From positions 62,001-126,000 of the forward strand of contig CAVSUM010000029.1 in the NCBI GenBank assembly GCA_963731105.1: DNA of 64,000 bases. The letters run 5' to 3'. Within the stretch, counting starts at the first letter, position 1. Each line of letters begins with the position of its first letter. The notes beneath the pieces are model-generated. The model saw only the letters and a program-made list of their open reading frames with translations. It was not told the DNA's origin and searched no databases. This stretch comes from RPQJ01 sp963731105 (GTDB lineage Bacteria; Pseudomonadota; Gammaproteobacteria; Steroidobacterales; Steroidobacteraceae). Positions 18,041-29,710 of this stretch are shown piece after piece. Made by a program: the position numbers and the translations under genes.

Positions 18041-18093
18041 GGGGACGGTCTCTTGAGTGTCCCCGCAGCGGGGACACTCAAGAGACCGTCCCC
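18041..18093. repeat. REP-like palindrome of the GGGGACGGTCTC family, copy 3
   Basis: A 53-bp palindrome identical in its arms to copy 2 (GGGGACGGTCTCTTGAGTGT on the left). It lies 65 bp upstream of the PQQ-dehydrogenase start and 7 bp from the groEL terminator hairpin, in the gap between groEL and the dehydrogenase, both on the minus strand. Confidence 0.92.
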
Positions 18094-18099
18094 TCCAGC

Positions 18100-18129
18100 A
18101 AAAGGGCCCGGGAGTTGCCTCCCGGGCCC
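18100..18129 (-). terminator. Rho-independent terminator of groESL
   Basis: On the minus strand GGGCCCGGGAG-GCAA-CTCCCGGGCCC is followed by TTTT. The 11-bp stem with a 4-nt loop starts 32 bp after the groEL stop codon, so it should end the groESL transcript before the adjacent palindrome and PQQ-dehydrogenase gene. Confidence 0.9.
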
Positions 18130-18160
18130 TGTCGTCAGCAAACGGTAAGGTCGCGGGACC

Positions 18161-19816
<1,656 letters not shown>

Positions 19817-19861
19817 TGCAGTAATTCTCCGGAATTCGTTGGGTTAGCTGCGTCGACCGAG

Positions 19862-20164
19862 TTACTTCTCGATCACCGCCATCACGTCTTCTTCGCGCAT
19901 GACCAGGTACTCCTGGCCCTCGACCTTCACTTCGGTGCCGCTGTACTTGCCGAAGAGGATGTGGTCGCCGACCTTGACGTCGAGCGGACGCACCGTGCCG
20001 TTCTCGAGGATCTTGCCCTTGCCCACCGCCACGACCTTGCCGCGGATCGGCTTCTCGGCCGCCGTGTCGGGGATGACGATGCCGCCGGGCGACTTGGTCT
20101 CGGCGTCGAGGCGCTGGATGATCACGCGGTCGTGGAGCGGGCGAATCTTGAACTTGTCTGCCAT
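19862..20164 (-). CDS. groES: co-chaperonin GroES
   Basis: The 10-kDa lid of the GroEL chamber, 100 residues. KIRPLHDRVIIQRLDAETKS, the mobile loop SPGGIVIPDTA and the end YLVMREEDVMAVIE are standard. ATG 20164 gives the normal N-terminus MADKFKIRPLHDR; the frame upstream is open but lacks similarity. The gene is first in the groESL operon, 58 bp downstream of a CIRCE-like operator. Confidence 0.96.
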   Translation of the reverse strand: MADKFKIRPLHDRVIIQRLDAETKSPGGIVIPDTAAEKPIRGKVVAVGKGKILENGTVRPLDVKVGDHILFGKYSGTEVKVEGQEYLVMREEDVMAVIEK

Positions 20165-20222
20165 TGCTGCAAACTCCGTGCTGGTTTGTTCAGCCGATTT
20201 TTGGGGGGATCGGAGTGGGCTG

Positions 20223-20249
20223 TTAGCACTCACCCCGTACGGCTGCTAA
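20223..20249 (-). promoter_or_regulatory. CIRCE-like operator upstream of groES
   Basis: TTAGCACTC-N9-GGCTGCTAA matches the CIRCE consensus TTAGCACTC-N9-GAGTGCTAA, with a perfect left arm and seven of nine matches in the right arm. CIRCE is the binding site of the heat-labile repressor HrcA. Its position 58 bp before the groES start fits promoter control of groESL. hrcA is not in the window. The next 288 bp up to dsbD hold no gene that I can support. Confidence 0.8.
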
Positions 20250-20537
20250 TAATAGGCGGCGATTCCCCGATTGCAAGCCCTGTGCGGGACTTCCGTCGCA
20301 GATTCCCCACCGGCGGCACGACCTGGAAAAGCCGGCCGGAACATGCCAACCATATGAATAGCAAAGACTAAATGGCGATCCAAGGCACCCGCAGTGACGC
20401 CGGCGTGAACGCCCAGCCCGGCCGGCGGTCAATCTACCGTCGGAGCGACGCAGTCCCCGAGGTGGTCGCACTACCGGCCGCCGATGGGCATCATGCCCCC
20501 CGCGCAGGCCCAGACCTCGACCCGGATTCCTCAGACC

Positions 20538-22812
20538 ATGACCCTCACTCTGCTGACATTCGTCCGCTGGCTCGCCCTCGCCGTTGGCCTGGCCGGCCTC
20601 GGTCTGCCCGCCCGGGCCGACACCGAGTTCCTGCCAGCGACGGCGGCCTACAAACCACAGGTCTCGATCGCCAACGGGCAACTGCTGGTCCGCTACGAGG
20701 TCGCGCCGGGGTACTACCTGTACCGCAGCAAGCTCGGCTTCGAGTCGGCCACGCCGGGCGTCACCCTGGGCGCCCCGGCGTTCCCGGTCGGCGAAGACCA
20801 CGAGGACGAGTACTTCGGCAAACAGGTCATTTACCGCGACACGTTCTCGGTCGCGATGCCGGTCAGCTTCGACGGGCCGCCACGCGACTTCGACCTGAAG
20901 CTGAAGCTGCAGGGCTGCGCCGACGCCGGGCTGTGTTACCCGCCGCTGACCTGGACGCGGACCGTGGCCGCGGCGGGCGCCGCCATGGCGCCGACCACCA
21001 CCGGACCCAGCTGCCCCGCCGACCGCGCCGCGGACCAGGGCTTCAGCCTCCGCAAGCTGCTCGGCGGCAGTCCGAAGACGGAGGGCGGCTTCCTGCCGAT
21101 GGACCAGGCGTTCGCATTCTCGGCGTCGAGCAGCAGCCCGGACCGGGTCACGCTGCGCTGGGAAGTCGCGGACGGCTATTACCTGTACCGGGACAAAGTG
21201 AAGGTTGTGGCGGTCGACGGTGCCGCCACGCTCGGCGCGCCGCAGCTGCCGGCCGGCAAGCTGCACGTCGACGAGTATTTCGGCGAACAGGTGGTCTACT
21301 ACGAGGAACTGGTCGCGAACGTGCCGGTATCCGCGCCGGCGGGCACCCGCCGACTGGCACTCGACGTGACCTACATGGGTTGCGCCGACGCCGGCTTGTG
21401 CTACCCACCGACCACCAAGCGGATCGATGTCGAGCTGGGCGCCGCCCCGGCGACGGCCGCGGCCGCCGGCGCGGGCCCGCAGCCCATCGTGCAATCGGAA
21501 CAGGACGCGCTCGCCGCCAGGATCCGCAACGGCAACCTGCTCGCCGTGCTGGCCACGTTCTTCGGCGCCGGCCTGCTGCTCGCCTTCACGCCGTGCGTGC
21601 TGCCGATGGTGCCGATCCTGTCGGGGATCATCGTCGGCGCCGGTCGCGATCGGCCGGTCTCGCGGGGCCGGGCGTTCTCGTTGTCGCTCGCCTACGTCAT
21701 GGGCATGGCGCTCACCTACACCATCGCGGGCGCCGTGTTCGCCGCCGCCGGCCAGCAGGCGCAGGCGTTCTTCCAGAAGCCGTGGATCATCGTGCTGTTC
21801 GCCGGCCTGTTCGTGCTGCTCGCACTCGCGATGTTCGGGGTATTCACGCTGCAGGTGCCCGCGGCGCTGCAGGCGCGCCTCGCCGACGCGAGCAACAAGC
21901 AACAGCAGGGCACGCTGCTCGGCACCGCGGTGATGGGCGCGCTGTCGTCGCTGATCGTCACGGCCTGCGTGGCGCCGCCACTGGTCGCCGCGCTCGCCGT
22001 CATCGGCCAGAGCGGCGACGTGTTCCGCGGCGCCGCCGCGCTGTTCGCGCTCAGCTTCGGCATGGGCGTGCCGCTGCTGATCGTCGGCGCGTCCGCCGGG
22101 CAATTGCTGCCGAAGGTCGGGCCGTGGATGGACGCGGTGAAGGCCGTGTTCGGCGTGATGCTGCTGGCGGTCGCGGTGTGGATGCTCGGCCGCATCCTGC
22201 CGGGCCCGGTCACGCTGGGGTTGTGGGCGTTGCTCGCCTTCATCTCCGGCTATTGCCTGTGGACCATGGGCAGCCGCGCGACGAGCGGCGCCACCGCGGT
22301 GCGCCGCGGTCTCGGTGCCCTTGCGATCGTCTACGGCGTGCTGCTGCTGGTCGGCGCGCTGGCCGGACGCAGCGATCCGCTGCAGCCGCTGGCCGGGATC
22401 GGCGGCGGCCGCGATCACGCCGCGACGGTGAAACATGCCGAGTTCAAGCGCGTGAAGACGATCGCCGACCTCGAGCGCGAAGTCGCGGCCGCGAGCGCCG
22501 CGGGCCGGCCGGTGATGCTCGACTTCTATGCGGACTGGTGCGTGTCCTGCAAGGAGATGGAGCGCTACACCTTCACCGATGCCGCGGTGCAGGCAGAGCT
22601 GGCGCGCGCCACGCTGCTGCAGGCCGACGTCACCGCCAACGACGCCGAGGACCAGGCACTGCTGCAGCGCTTCGGCATCCTCGGGCCGCCGACCATCGTG
22701 TTCTTCGACGCCGCGGGTCGCGAGCGTCCCGGAGTTCCGCGTCGTCGGCTTCAAGCAGGCGGACGAGTTCCGCCAGCACATCGCCCAGGCCTTCGGAGGC
22801 ACGAGCACATGA
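20538..22812 (+). CDS. dsbD: thiol:disulfide interchange protein DsbD with duplicated alpha domain, frameshifted
   Basis: Carries electrons from cytosolic thioredoxin across the inner membrane to periplasmic thiol proteins. From ATG 20538 a signal peptide is followed by two similar periplasmic alpha-type domains, each with the redox element GCADAGLCYPP (about residues 130 and 290). The eight-helix beta domain follows (AFTPCVLPMVPILSGII and VTACVAPPLVAAL carry its two cysteines), then a thioredoxin-like gamma domain with YADWCVSCKEME. Known DsbD proteins have one alpha domain. One surplus C near 22726 (TCCCGGAG for TCCGGAG) breaks the last 30 codons, and the true end is FRQHIAQAFGGTST. Corrected length is about 757. 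It overlaps the next gene by ATGA. Confidence 0.92.
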
Positions 22813-23471
22813 AGACCTGGGCAATGGTTGCCGTCGCAGTGATCGCGATGGCGGCAGGCGCGGCGTTGTACCTGGCGCGGCAGCAGCAATCGACAGCACC
22901 TGCGCCGACGGTCGCGCCGCAGGCGACTACGACGGCCGCCACGCCGCCCGCAAAAGCGCCGGTCGAGGTGCTGCCACAGTTCCAGCTGGCAGATCGGGAC
23001 GGCCAGCTGCGCTCGCTCGCCGACTGGCCCGGCAAGGCCCTGATCGTGAACTTCTGGGCGACCTGGTGCGCCCCGTGCCGCCGCGAGATCCCGCTGCTCA
23101 AGCAACTCGAGCACGACCACGCCGCCGAGGGCTTCCAGGTGATCGGCATTGCAGTCGACTTCCGCGACAAGGTGCTGGCCTACGCCGACGAGATGCAGAT
23201 CGACTACCCGCTGCTGATCGGCGAGCAGGAGGCGCTCGACGCCGCGGCGGCGTTCGGCGTGGAGGCCGTCGGCCTGCCGTTCACCGTGTTCAGCGACCGG
23301 CAGGGACGCATCGTGACCACCCACCTCGGGGAGTTGACCGCGGCCGAGGCCGACATCATCCTCGGGGCCGTTCGCAGGGTGGATGCCGGGCAGCTGGCCC
23401 CCGCTGCCGCCCGGGCGGAAGTCGAGACGGCCCTGGCCGCGCTGCCTGAGCCAGCGGGCGAGGACGACTGA
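22809..23471 (+). CDS. TlpA/ResA-like membrane-anchored thioredoxin
   Basis: A 220-residue periplasmic thiol-disulfide oxidoreductase. One N-terminal hydrophobic segment (about 4-22) anchors it, followed by an Ala/Pro/Thr-rich linker and a thioredoxin-fold domain with the active site NFWATWCAPCRRE, the cis-Pro element VGLPFTVF and a short tail. ATG 22809 overlaps the dsbD stop by four bases (ATGA), so it is translationally coupled to its probable electron donor. TlpA-like proteins reduce cytochrome apoproteins or copper-site cysteines; the partner here is not known, though several c-type haem proteins are encoded 10 kb upstream. Confidence 0.88.
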   Translation: MKTWAMVAVAVIAMAAGAALYLARQQQSTAPAPTVAPQATTTAATPPAKAPVEVLPQFQLADRDGQLRSLADWPGKALIVNFWATWCAPCRREIPLLKQLEHDHAAEGFQVIGIAVDFRDKVLAYADEMQIDYPLLIGEQEALDAAAAFGVEAVGLPFTVFSDRQGRIVTTHLGELTAAEADIILGAVRRVDAGQLAPAAARAEVETALAALPEPAGEDD

Positions 23472-23562
23472 GCCAGTCCGGCTGCAGTTCGCGGCAAAAT
23501 GTCGCCAAATTGCGGCCATTTGCGCTAAACTCGCGGCTAATTACCGGCGCAGGACACCCGTC

Positions 23563-24021
23563 ATGGCGCACATCCTGCTGTTGAACGGCCCGAACCTGAA
23601 CCTGCTCGGCCTGCGCGAGCCCGGCCTGTACGGCCACGTGACGCTCGAGCAGATCCACGAGCGGATGACGCAGCTCGCCGCCGAGGCCGGCCACCGCCTC
23701 ACGGCGTACCAGAGCAACTCGGAGGCCGAGCTGATCGAGCGCATCCACCTTGCGCCGGCCGGGCACGTCGCCTTCATCATCTTCAACCCGGCCGGACTCA
23801 CCCACACCAGCGTGGCGCTGCGGGACGCGCTGCTGGCGGTGAAGATCCCGTTTGCCGAGGTGCACCTGAGCAACGTGCACGCCCGGGAACCATTCCGGCA
23901 TCACTCCTATTTCTCCGACATCGCCGTGGGCACGATCACCGGCTTCGGCGCCGTCGGCTACGAACTCGCGTTGCGCGCAGCCTCCCAGCACCTCGCGGCG
24001 CTGGCGACGCCGCGCGCCTGA
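23563..24021 (+). CDS. aroQ: type II 3-dehydroquinate dehydratase
   Basis: Catalyses the third step of the shikimate pathway, 3-dehydroquinate to 3-dehydroshikimate, as a cytosolic dodecamer. At 152 residues it has normal length. LLLNGPNLNLLGLREPGLYG holds the catalytic Arg and Tyr, EVHLSNVHAREPFRHHSYFS holds the catalytic His and a substrate-binding Arg. NPAGLTHTSVALRDAL replaces the more usual NPGAYTHTS, a small departure. It heads the order aroQ-accB-accC-prmA seen across gammaproteobacteria. Confidence 0.95.
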   Translation: MAHILLLNGPNLNLLGLREPGLYGHVTLEQIHERMTQLAAEAGHRLTAYQSNSEAELIERIHLAPAGHVAFIIFNPAGLTHTSVALRDALLAVKIPFAEVHLSNVHAREPFRHHSYFSDIAVGTITGFGAVGYELALRAASQHLAALATPRA

Positions 24022-24043
24022 CGCCCACGACTGGGGGTCGTCC

Positions 24044-24526
24044 ATGGACATCCGCAAGGTCAAGAAGCTGATCGAGCTGCTCGAGGAATCGGGCGTCTCG
24101 GAGATCGAGATCAAGGAAGGCGAGGAGTCGGTGCGCATCAGCCGGCATCCGACCGGCATGGTGCACGCCTACGCCGCACCCGCGCCTTATCCTGCGCCGC
24201 CGGCCACGACCGGCGGCGCCGCGACTGGTGCGAGCCCGGGTGGCGCCAGCGGCGGCGGGTCCGCCGCGTCCGCCGCGCCGGCGCACTCGCCGGACAGCGT
24301 CGTCACTGCGCCGATGGTGGGCACCTACTACTCCGCGCCGGCGCCCGGCGCCAAGCCGTTCGTCGAGATCGGCGCGGAGGTGAAGCCCGGCGACGTGCTG
24401 TGCATCATCGAGGCCATGAAGATGATGAACCAGATCGAGTCGGACAAGGCCGGTCGCGTCGTCTCGGTGCTGGTGAAGAACGGCGACCCGGTCGAGTTCG
24501 GCCAGACGCTGTTCATCATCGAATAG
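24044..24526 (+). CDS. accB: biotin carboxyl carrier protein of acetyl-CoA carboxylase
   Basis: Carries the biotin of acetyl-CoA carboxylase, the first committed step of fatty-acid synthesis. It has 160 residues: an N-terminal domain MDIRKVKKLIELLEESGVSE, a Pro/Ala/Gly-rich linker (about 42-85), and the biotinyl domain with EAMKMMNQIESD, whose second Lys is biotinylated, and the thumb region TAPMVGTYYSAPAPGAKPF. It lies 22 bp after aroQ and 24 bp before accC, in the standard arrangement. Confidence 0.97.
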   Translation: MDIRKVKKLIELLEESGVSEIEIKEGEESVRISRHPTGMVHAYAAPAPYPAPPATTGGAATGASPGGASGGGSAASAAPAHSPDSVVTAPMVGTYYSAPAPGAKPFVEIGAEVKPGDVLCIIEAMKMMNQIESDKAGRVVSVLVKNGDPVEFGQTLFIIE

Positions 24527-24550
24527 CGCTCGCGCGCGGAGGCCGCACGC

Positions 24551-25894
<1,344 letters not shown>

Positions 25895-25960
25895 GCCGGT
25901 CGCGCTTTCGGTTCGCTCGCCTGACGGCATCGCTGTCCTGTCGGAGGCGACCGCGGCATG

Positions 25961-26028
25961 GCGGGGATTCGGGTGTTCCCCCGGCTCGCGAAGAAACATG
26001 CTCGCCGAAGGAACACCCGAATCCCCGC
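25961..26028. repeat. inverted repeat 1 of the accC-prmA gap
   Basis: The 19-nt arm GCGGGGATTCGGGTGTTCC at 25961-25979 has a perfect inverted copy at 26010-26028, with a 30-nt loop. No coding capacity. Its sequence is unrelated to the other palindromes in the same gap. Confidence 0.92.
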
Positions 26029-26046
26029 TCGATGCCAGGCGCCTGA

Positions 26047-26083
26047 GCGATGGGAAAGGGGGCATGCCCCCCTTTCCCATCGC
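26047..26083. repeat. inverted repeat 2 of the accC-prmA gap
   Basis: A nearly perfect palindrome with the left arm GCGATGGGAAAGGGGG, the centre CATG and the right arm its inverted copy with one extra C. Its right end overlaps the left arm of the next, larger repeat by five bases. Confidence 0.9.
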
Positions 26084-26280
26084 ACGGCGCACGTAACGCC
26101 CACCGGATTCCGCGTCGAGGTCGCGTCCGATCCATGCCGCGGCACCCGCTCGAGAGCGCGTGCGCGGCTTGCTGTGGCGAGGGCCAACGGCCCGATGCCG
26201 CCTCCGTACCTCTCTGCCGTGGTCGAGGTGTACCGCGAAGTGGATGACGGATCCGGTGGGCGTTACGTGCGCCGTGCGAT
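26079..26280. repeat. 30-bp perfect inverted repeat enclosing 142 bp (repeat 3 of the gap)
   Basis: The arm at 26079-26108 (starting ATCGCACGGCGCACGTAACG) and the arm at 26251-26280 are exact inverted copies over 30 bp, with 142 bp between them. The arrangement recalls terminal inverted repeats of a miniature element, but I see no target-site duplication and no coding frame inside. The interior holds nothing I recognise. Confidence 0.9.
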
Positions 26281-26344
26281 CCGGCAATGGCGGACCACCT
26301 CGCCGCCAGAGTGCGGCACCGCGGTCGGCGTCCGCCATTGCCGG
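26281..26344. repeat. inverted repeat 4 of the accC-prmA gap
   Basis: CCGGCAATGGCGGAC at 26281-26295 has a perfect inverted copy at 26330-26344, loop 34 nt. It starts directly at the end of the 30-bp repeat arm. Confidence 0.88.
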
Positions 26345-26367
26345 GTCGCTCAGGCGCGGCGGTTCAA

Positions 26368-26433
26368 GCGTTCGAACAGGGTTCGCTTAGGCGAGCATTT
26401 TCCAGCGAGCCGGTGCGAACCCTGTTCGAACGC
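26368..26433. repeat. inverted repeat 5 of the accC-prmA gap
   Basis: GCGTTCGAACAGGGTTCGC at 26368-26386 has a perfect 19-bp inverted copy at 26415-26433, loop 28 nt. It ends 51 bp before the prmA start, so it would lie in the prmA leader or in an accC-prmA read-through transcript. Confidence 0.92.
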
Positions 26434-26484
26434 CCCCAACCACCGCATGATGCGCCACCCGCACCAGCGCGACCGCCGACGACC

Positions 26485-27363
26485 GTGCCGCACCTGCAAC
26501 TCACCCTGGACATCGGCTCCCGCAATCCCGAGCCCTTCGAGGACGCGCTGTTCGGACTCGGCGCGGTCTCGGTCACGCTCGAGGACGCGGCCGACGACCC
26601 GGTGCTCGAGCCTGCGCCGGGCGCGACGCCGCTGTGGCCCACGGTGCTCGTAAAGGCGCTGTTCGACGCCGAGGTCGATCGCGCCGCGATCGCGCACGCG
26701 CTGGCGAGCGCCGTAGCGGACTCGCCGCCACCTCGATTCGATGCCGTGCCGGACCGGGCGTGGGAGCGGGAGTGGCTCAAGGACTTCCGGCCGATGCGCT
26801 TCGGCCGCCGCCTGTGGGTCTGCCCGGGCGGCATGCCGGCGGACGGCCCGGACGCGATCCGCATCGAACTCGATCCCGGCCTGGCGTTCGGCACTGGCAC
26901 GCACCCGACGACGGCGTTGTGCCTCGAATGGCTGGACGGCCACGACGTCGCGGGCAGGCAGGTGGTCGACTACGGCTGCGGCTCCGGCATCCTCGCGATC
27001 GCCGCGGCCAGGCTCGGCGCCGCCACGGTGCACGCGATGGACATCGATCCGCAGGCACTGATCGCCACGCACGACAATGCCGTGCGCAACGGGGTCCGGG
27101 AGCGCATGACGCTCGCCGCCGAACCCGGGCTCGAGCCGGGCGGAACGGACGTGCTGCTGGCCAACATCCTGGCCGGACCGCTCGTCGAACTGGCGCCGCG
27201 CTTCGCGCAGGCCCTGCGCCCGGGCGGCGCGCTCGCGTTGAGCGGACTGCTCGCCGACCAGGCCGCCGCCGTGACAGCCGCTTACCGGCCGTGGTTTGAT
27301 ATCGCCATCGCCGCGACGCGCGACGGCTGGGTACTGCTCGCCGGCCGCCGACGCACGGACTGA
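26485..27363 (+). CDS. prmA: ribosomal protein L11 methyltransferase
   Basis: Trimethylates ribosomal protein L11 using S-adenosylmethionine. GTG 26485 (then PHLQLTLDIGS) gives 292 residues, the length of the family; earlier in-frame starts read through the palindromes and lack similarity. The SAM-binding domain shows FGTGTHPTTALCLEWLDG, then VVDYGCGSGILAIAAARLGA, HAMDIDPQA and the late motif LLANILAGPLVELA. The gene follows accC after the repeat-filled gap and precedes the DUF3426 gene by 19 bp. Confidence 0.95.
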   Translation: MPHLQLTLDIGSRNPEPFEDALFGLGAVSVTLEDAADDPVLEPAPGATPLWPTVLVKALFDAEVDRAAIAHALASAVADSPPPRFDAVPDRAWEREWLKDFRPMRFGRRLWVCPGGMPADGPDAIRIELDPGLAFGTGTHPTTALCLEWLDGHDVAGRQVVDYGCGSGILAIAAARLGAATVHAMDIDPQALIATHDNAVRNGVRERMTLAAEPGLEPGGTDVLLANILAGPLVELAPRFAQALRPGGALALSGLLADQAAAVTAAYRPWFDIAIAATRDGWVLLAGRRRTD

Positions 27364-27382
27364 CCACCAAAGAACGGGGCTC

Positions 27383-28659
27383 ATGTACTCCCAGTGTCCT
27401 GACTGCCAGACGCGCTTCCGCGTGACGGCCGACGCCCTGCGCGCCGCCCGCGGCACCGTGCGTTGCGGTCGCTGCGGCAGCGCTTTCGACGCCCTCGAGC
27501 GCCTCACCGATTCGATCCCGTCGGCGGCCCACGACGCGTCATCCCCGTCGTTGCTCGTCGCGACGGACAACGGCAGCGGCATGCTGGCCGGACAGCAGTC
27601 TGCCGCCACCGTCGAGTACCATTTCTCGGCCGAAGACCTCGAACGGGTGTTCGTCGAGGCGAGCGAGTGGCACGAGGTCGATGAGCCGCCACTGGCCGAG
27701 GGCGATGCGACCCCGATGGAGGCCGATGCTGCGCGCGAGCCGGTCGGCGTGGACGCTGAAGCGCCGATCGTCGTGGAACTCGGCAACGCCGGCTTCGAGG
27801 ACATCACGCTCGAAGGTGAGCGCATCAGCATCGAGGCACTGACGGACTCGCTGCCGGCGTTCGAGCCGCAGGCAGCGGACGCGGACCTCGACTCGACGGA
27901 CGAACTGCAGATCCTGGTGGCGGTGCCGGATTCGGCCTACCCCGAGGAGATCGAGATCCCACCGATCGATACGGCGACGGTCGATCTCGACGTCGGCGTA
28001 CCCGAGCCGGCGCCACCGGCAGGTCGGACCGCCGGCGGCGGTAGAACCGACGGCGGCAGTCGCAGAGCCGCTGACCTCTGTCCGCGCAGCGCTGGCGCCG
28101 CCCAGCCGACGCAGCTCCGACTGAACCCGCCGAGACTGCGACGCCGTGGCGCAGCCTGGCGTGGACACTCGCCGGCCTGTTGCTGGCGCTCGCGCTGGTC
28201 GCGCAAGTCACCCATCACTTCCGCCAGGACCTCGTCCGCCATCCGCAACTCGGCGCGCCGTTGCGCGCGGTATACGAGCGTCTCGGCCTCGACCTGCTGC
28301 CGAACTGGGACCTCGCGGCGCTGGAGTTGCGCCAGTGGGGCAACGAGCCCGACGCTGCGACCAGCGGCCAGCTGGTGGTGCGCGCCAGCCTGACCAACCG
28401 CGCCACGTTCGCCCAGCCTCACCCGCTGCTGCGGCTCGAGCTCGAGGACCGCTTCGGCAACACCGTCGCGACCCGTGACTTCGAGCCGTCCGAATACCTG
28501 AAAAATCCCTCGCAGGCCACGCGCCTGATGGCGCCCGGGGCGAGCAGCGAGGCGGAGTTGCTGCTGGCCGATCCCGGCCGCGACGCCGTCGGCTACCGCC
28601 TCGACGTCTGCCTGCGCGAATCGGCCACGCTGCTGCGCTGCGCCGCCGGGCCCGGCTGA
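27383..28659 (+). CDS. zinc-ribbon (MJ0042) and DUF3426 membrane protein, frameshifted
   Basis: The N-terminal zinc ribbon MYSQCPDCQTRFRVTADALR with the second pair RCGRCGSAF is the MJ0042 type. A long acidic linker (about 50-220) follows, then a single membrane helix (LAGLLLALALVAQV) and a C-terminal DUF3426 domain containing LELEDRFGNTVATRDFEPSE. Two +1 breaks, near 28025 and near 28115 (CCGCCCAGCCGAC for CCGCCCGCCGAC), lie in the linker before the helix. Corrected length is about 424. Proteins of this type occur between prmA and dusB in many gammaproteobacteria; their role is unknown. Confidence 0.85.
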
Positions 28660-28670
28660 TCGCTGCCGCC

Positions 28671-29664
28671 ATGATCAGCATCGGCCCGTACCGGCTGGAC
28701 GGACGCGCGTTCCTCGCGCCCATGGCCGGCGTCACCGACCTGCCCTTCCGGCGACTGTGCCGGCGCCTCGGCGCGGCGCTCACGGCGGGCGAGATGCTGT
28801 CGGCCGATGCCCGGCTGTGGGACACCGCCTTGTCGCGCCGCCGGCGCGATCACTCCGGCGAGCCCGGGCCGCGCGTGGTGCAGATCGCGGGCGGCGACCC
28901 GCAGATGATGGCCGACGCCGCACGCCGCAATGTCGACGCGGGCGCCGAGATCATCGACATCAACATGGGCTGCCCGGCCAGGAAGGTCTGCAACAAGGAG
29001 GCCGGCTCGGCATTGCTGCGCGACGAGGCCCTGGTGGCCGCGATCCTCGAGGCTACGGTGCGTGCCGTCGACGTGCCCGTGACGCTCAAGATCCGCACCG
29101 GCTGGGCTCCCGGAGCGGCGCAACGGCGTGCACATCGCTCGCATCGCCGAGGGCGCCGGCATTCGCGCCGTGGCGGTGCACGGTCGCACTCGTGCCTGCC
29201 GCTTCGAGGGCGAGGTCGACTACTCGACCATCGCCGAGATCAAGGCGGCCGTCCGCATCCCGGTGTTCGCCAACGGTGACATCGACTCGGCCGCCAAGGC
29301 GGTGCACGTGCTCGCGGCCACCGGAGCCGACGGGGTGATGATCGGGCGCGCCGCCCAGGGACGCCCGTGGATCTTCCGCGAGATCGAGGCGGCGCTGGCG
29401 GGACGGCCCGTGCCGCCGGAGCCGGACGCGGCCGAAGTGCGTGATATCATTTGCGCTCACCTGCGCGATTTGTACGACTTCTACGGCCCCGAGGCCGGCG
29501 TGAGAATCGCGCGCAAGCATATTGGCTGGTATTGCCGGGAGCGCCCGCAGGCGCAGGCCTTCCGTCAGTCCGTGATGCAGGTGGAATCGGCCGATGGCCA
29601 GCTCGAGCGGGTGCGTGAGTTCTTCGACGCACCCGGCGCAGCCCCGCCTGCCGTTGCCGCTTGA
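28671..29664 (+). CDS. dusB: tRNA-dihydrouridine synthase B, frameshifted
   Basis: An FMN enzyme that reduces uridine to dihydrouridine in the tRNA D-loop. It begins MISIGPYRLDGRAFLAPMAG. The Dus signature INMGCPARKVCNKEAGSALL holds the catalytic Cys, HGRTRACRFEGEVDYSTIAE and GADGVMIGRAAQGRPWIF hold the FMN contacts. One surplus C near 29112 (TCCCGGAG for TCCGGAG) shifts the frame after RTGWAP; the true continuation is ERRNGVHIARIAEGAG. Corrected length is about 330. It precedes fis, as in the classical dusB-fis operon. Confidence 0.95.
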
Positions 29665-29710
29665 GTCGCCGCCAGCACCGACAAGAGCAAGTGACAGAGG
29701 ACGGGGGTCC

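Noticed and set aside
20223..23519. Long minus-strand open frame opposite dsbD and the TlpA-like gene
   Set aside because: Composition is low complexity, no family motif; the plus strand carries two unmistakable proteins.
25961..26433. CRISPR-like array in the accC-prmA gap
   Set aside because: The repeats are inverted and all different; there are no direct repeats with regular spacers and no cas gene.
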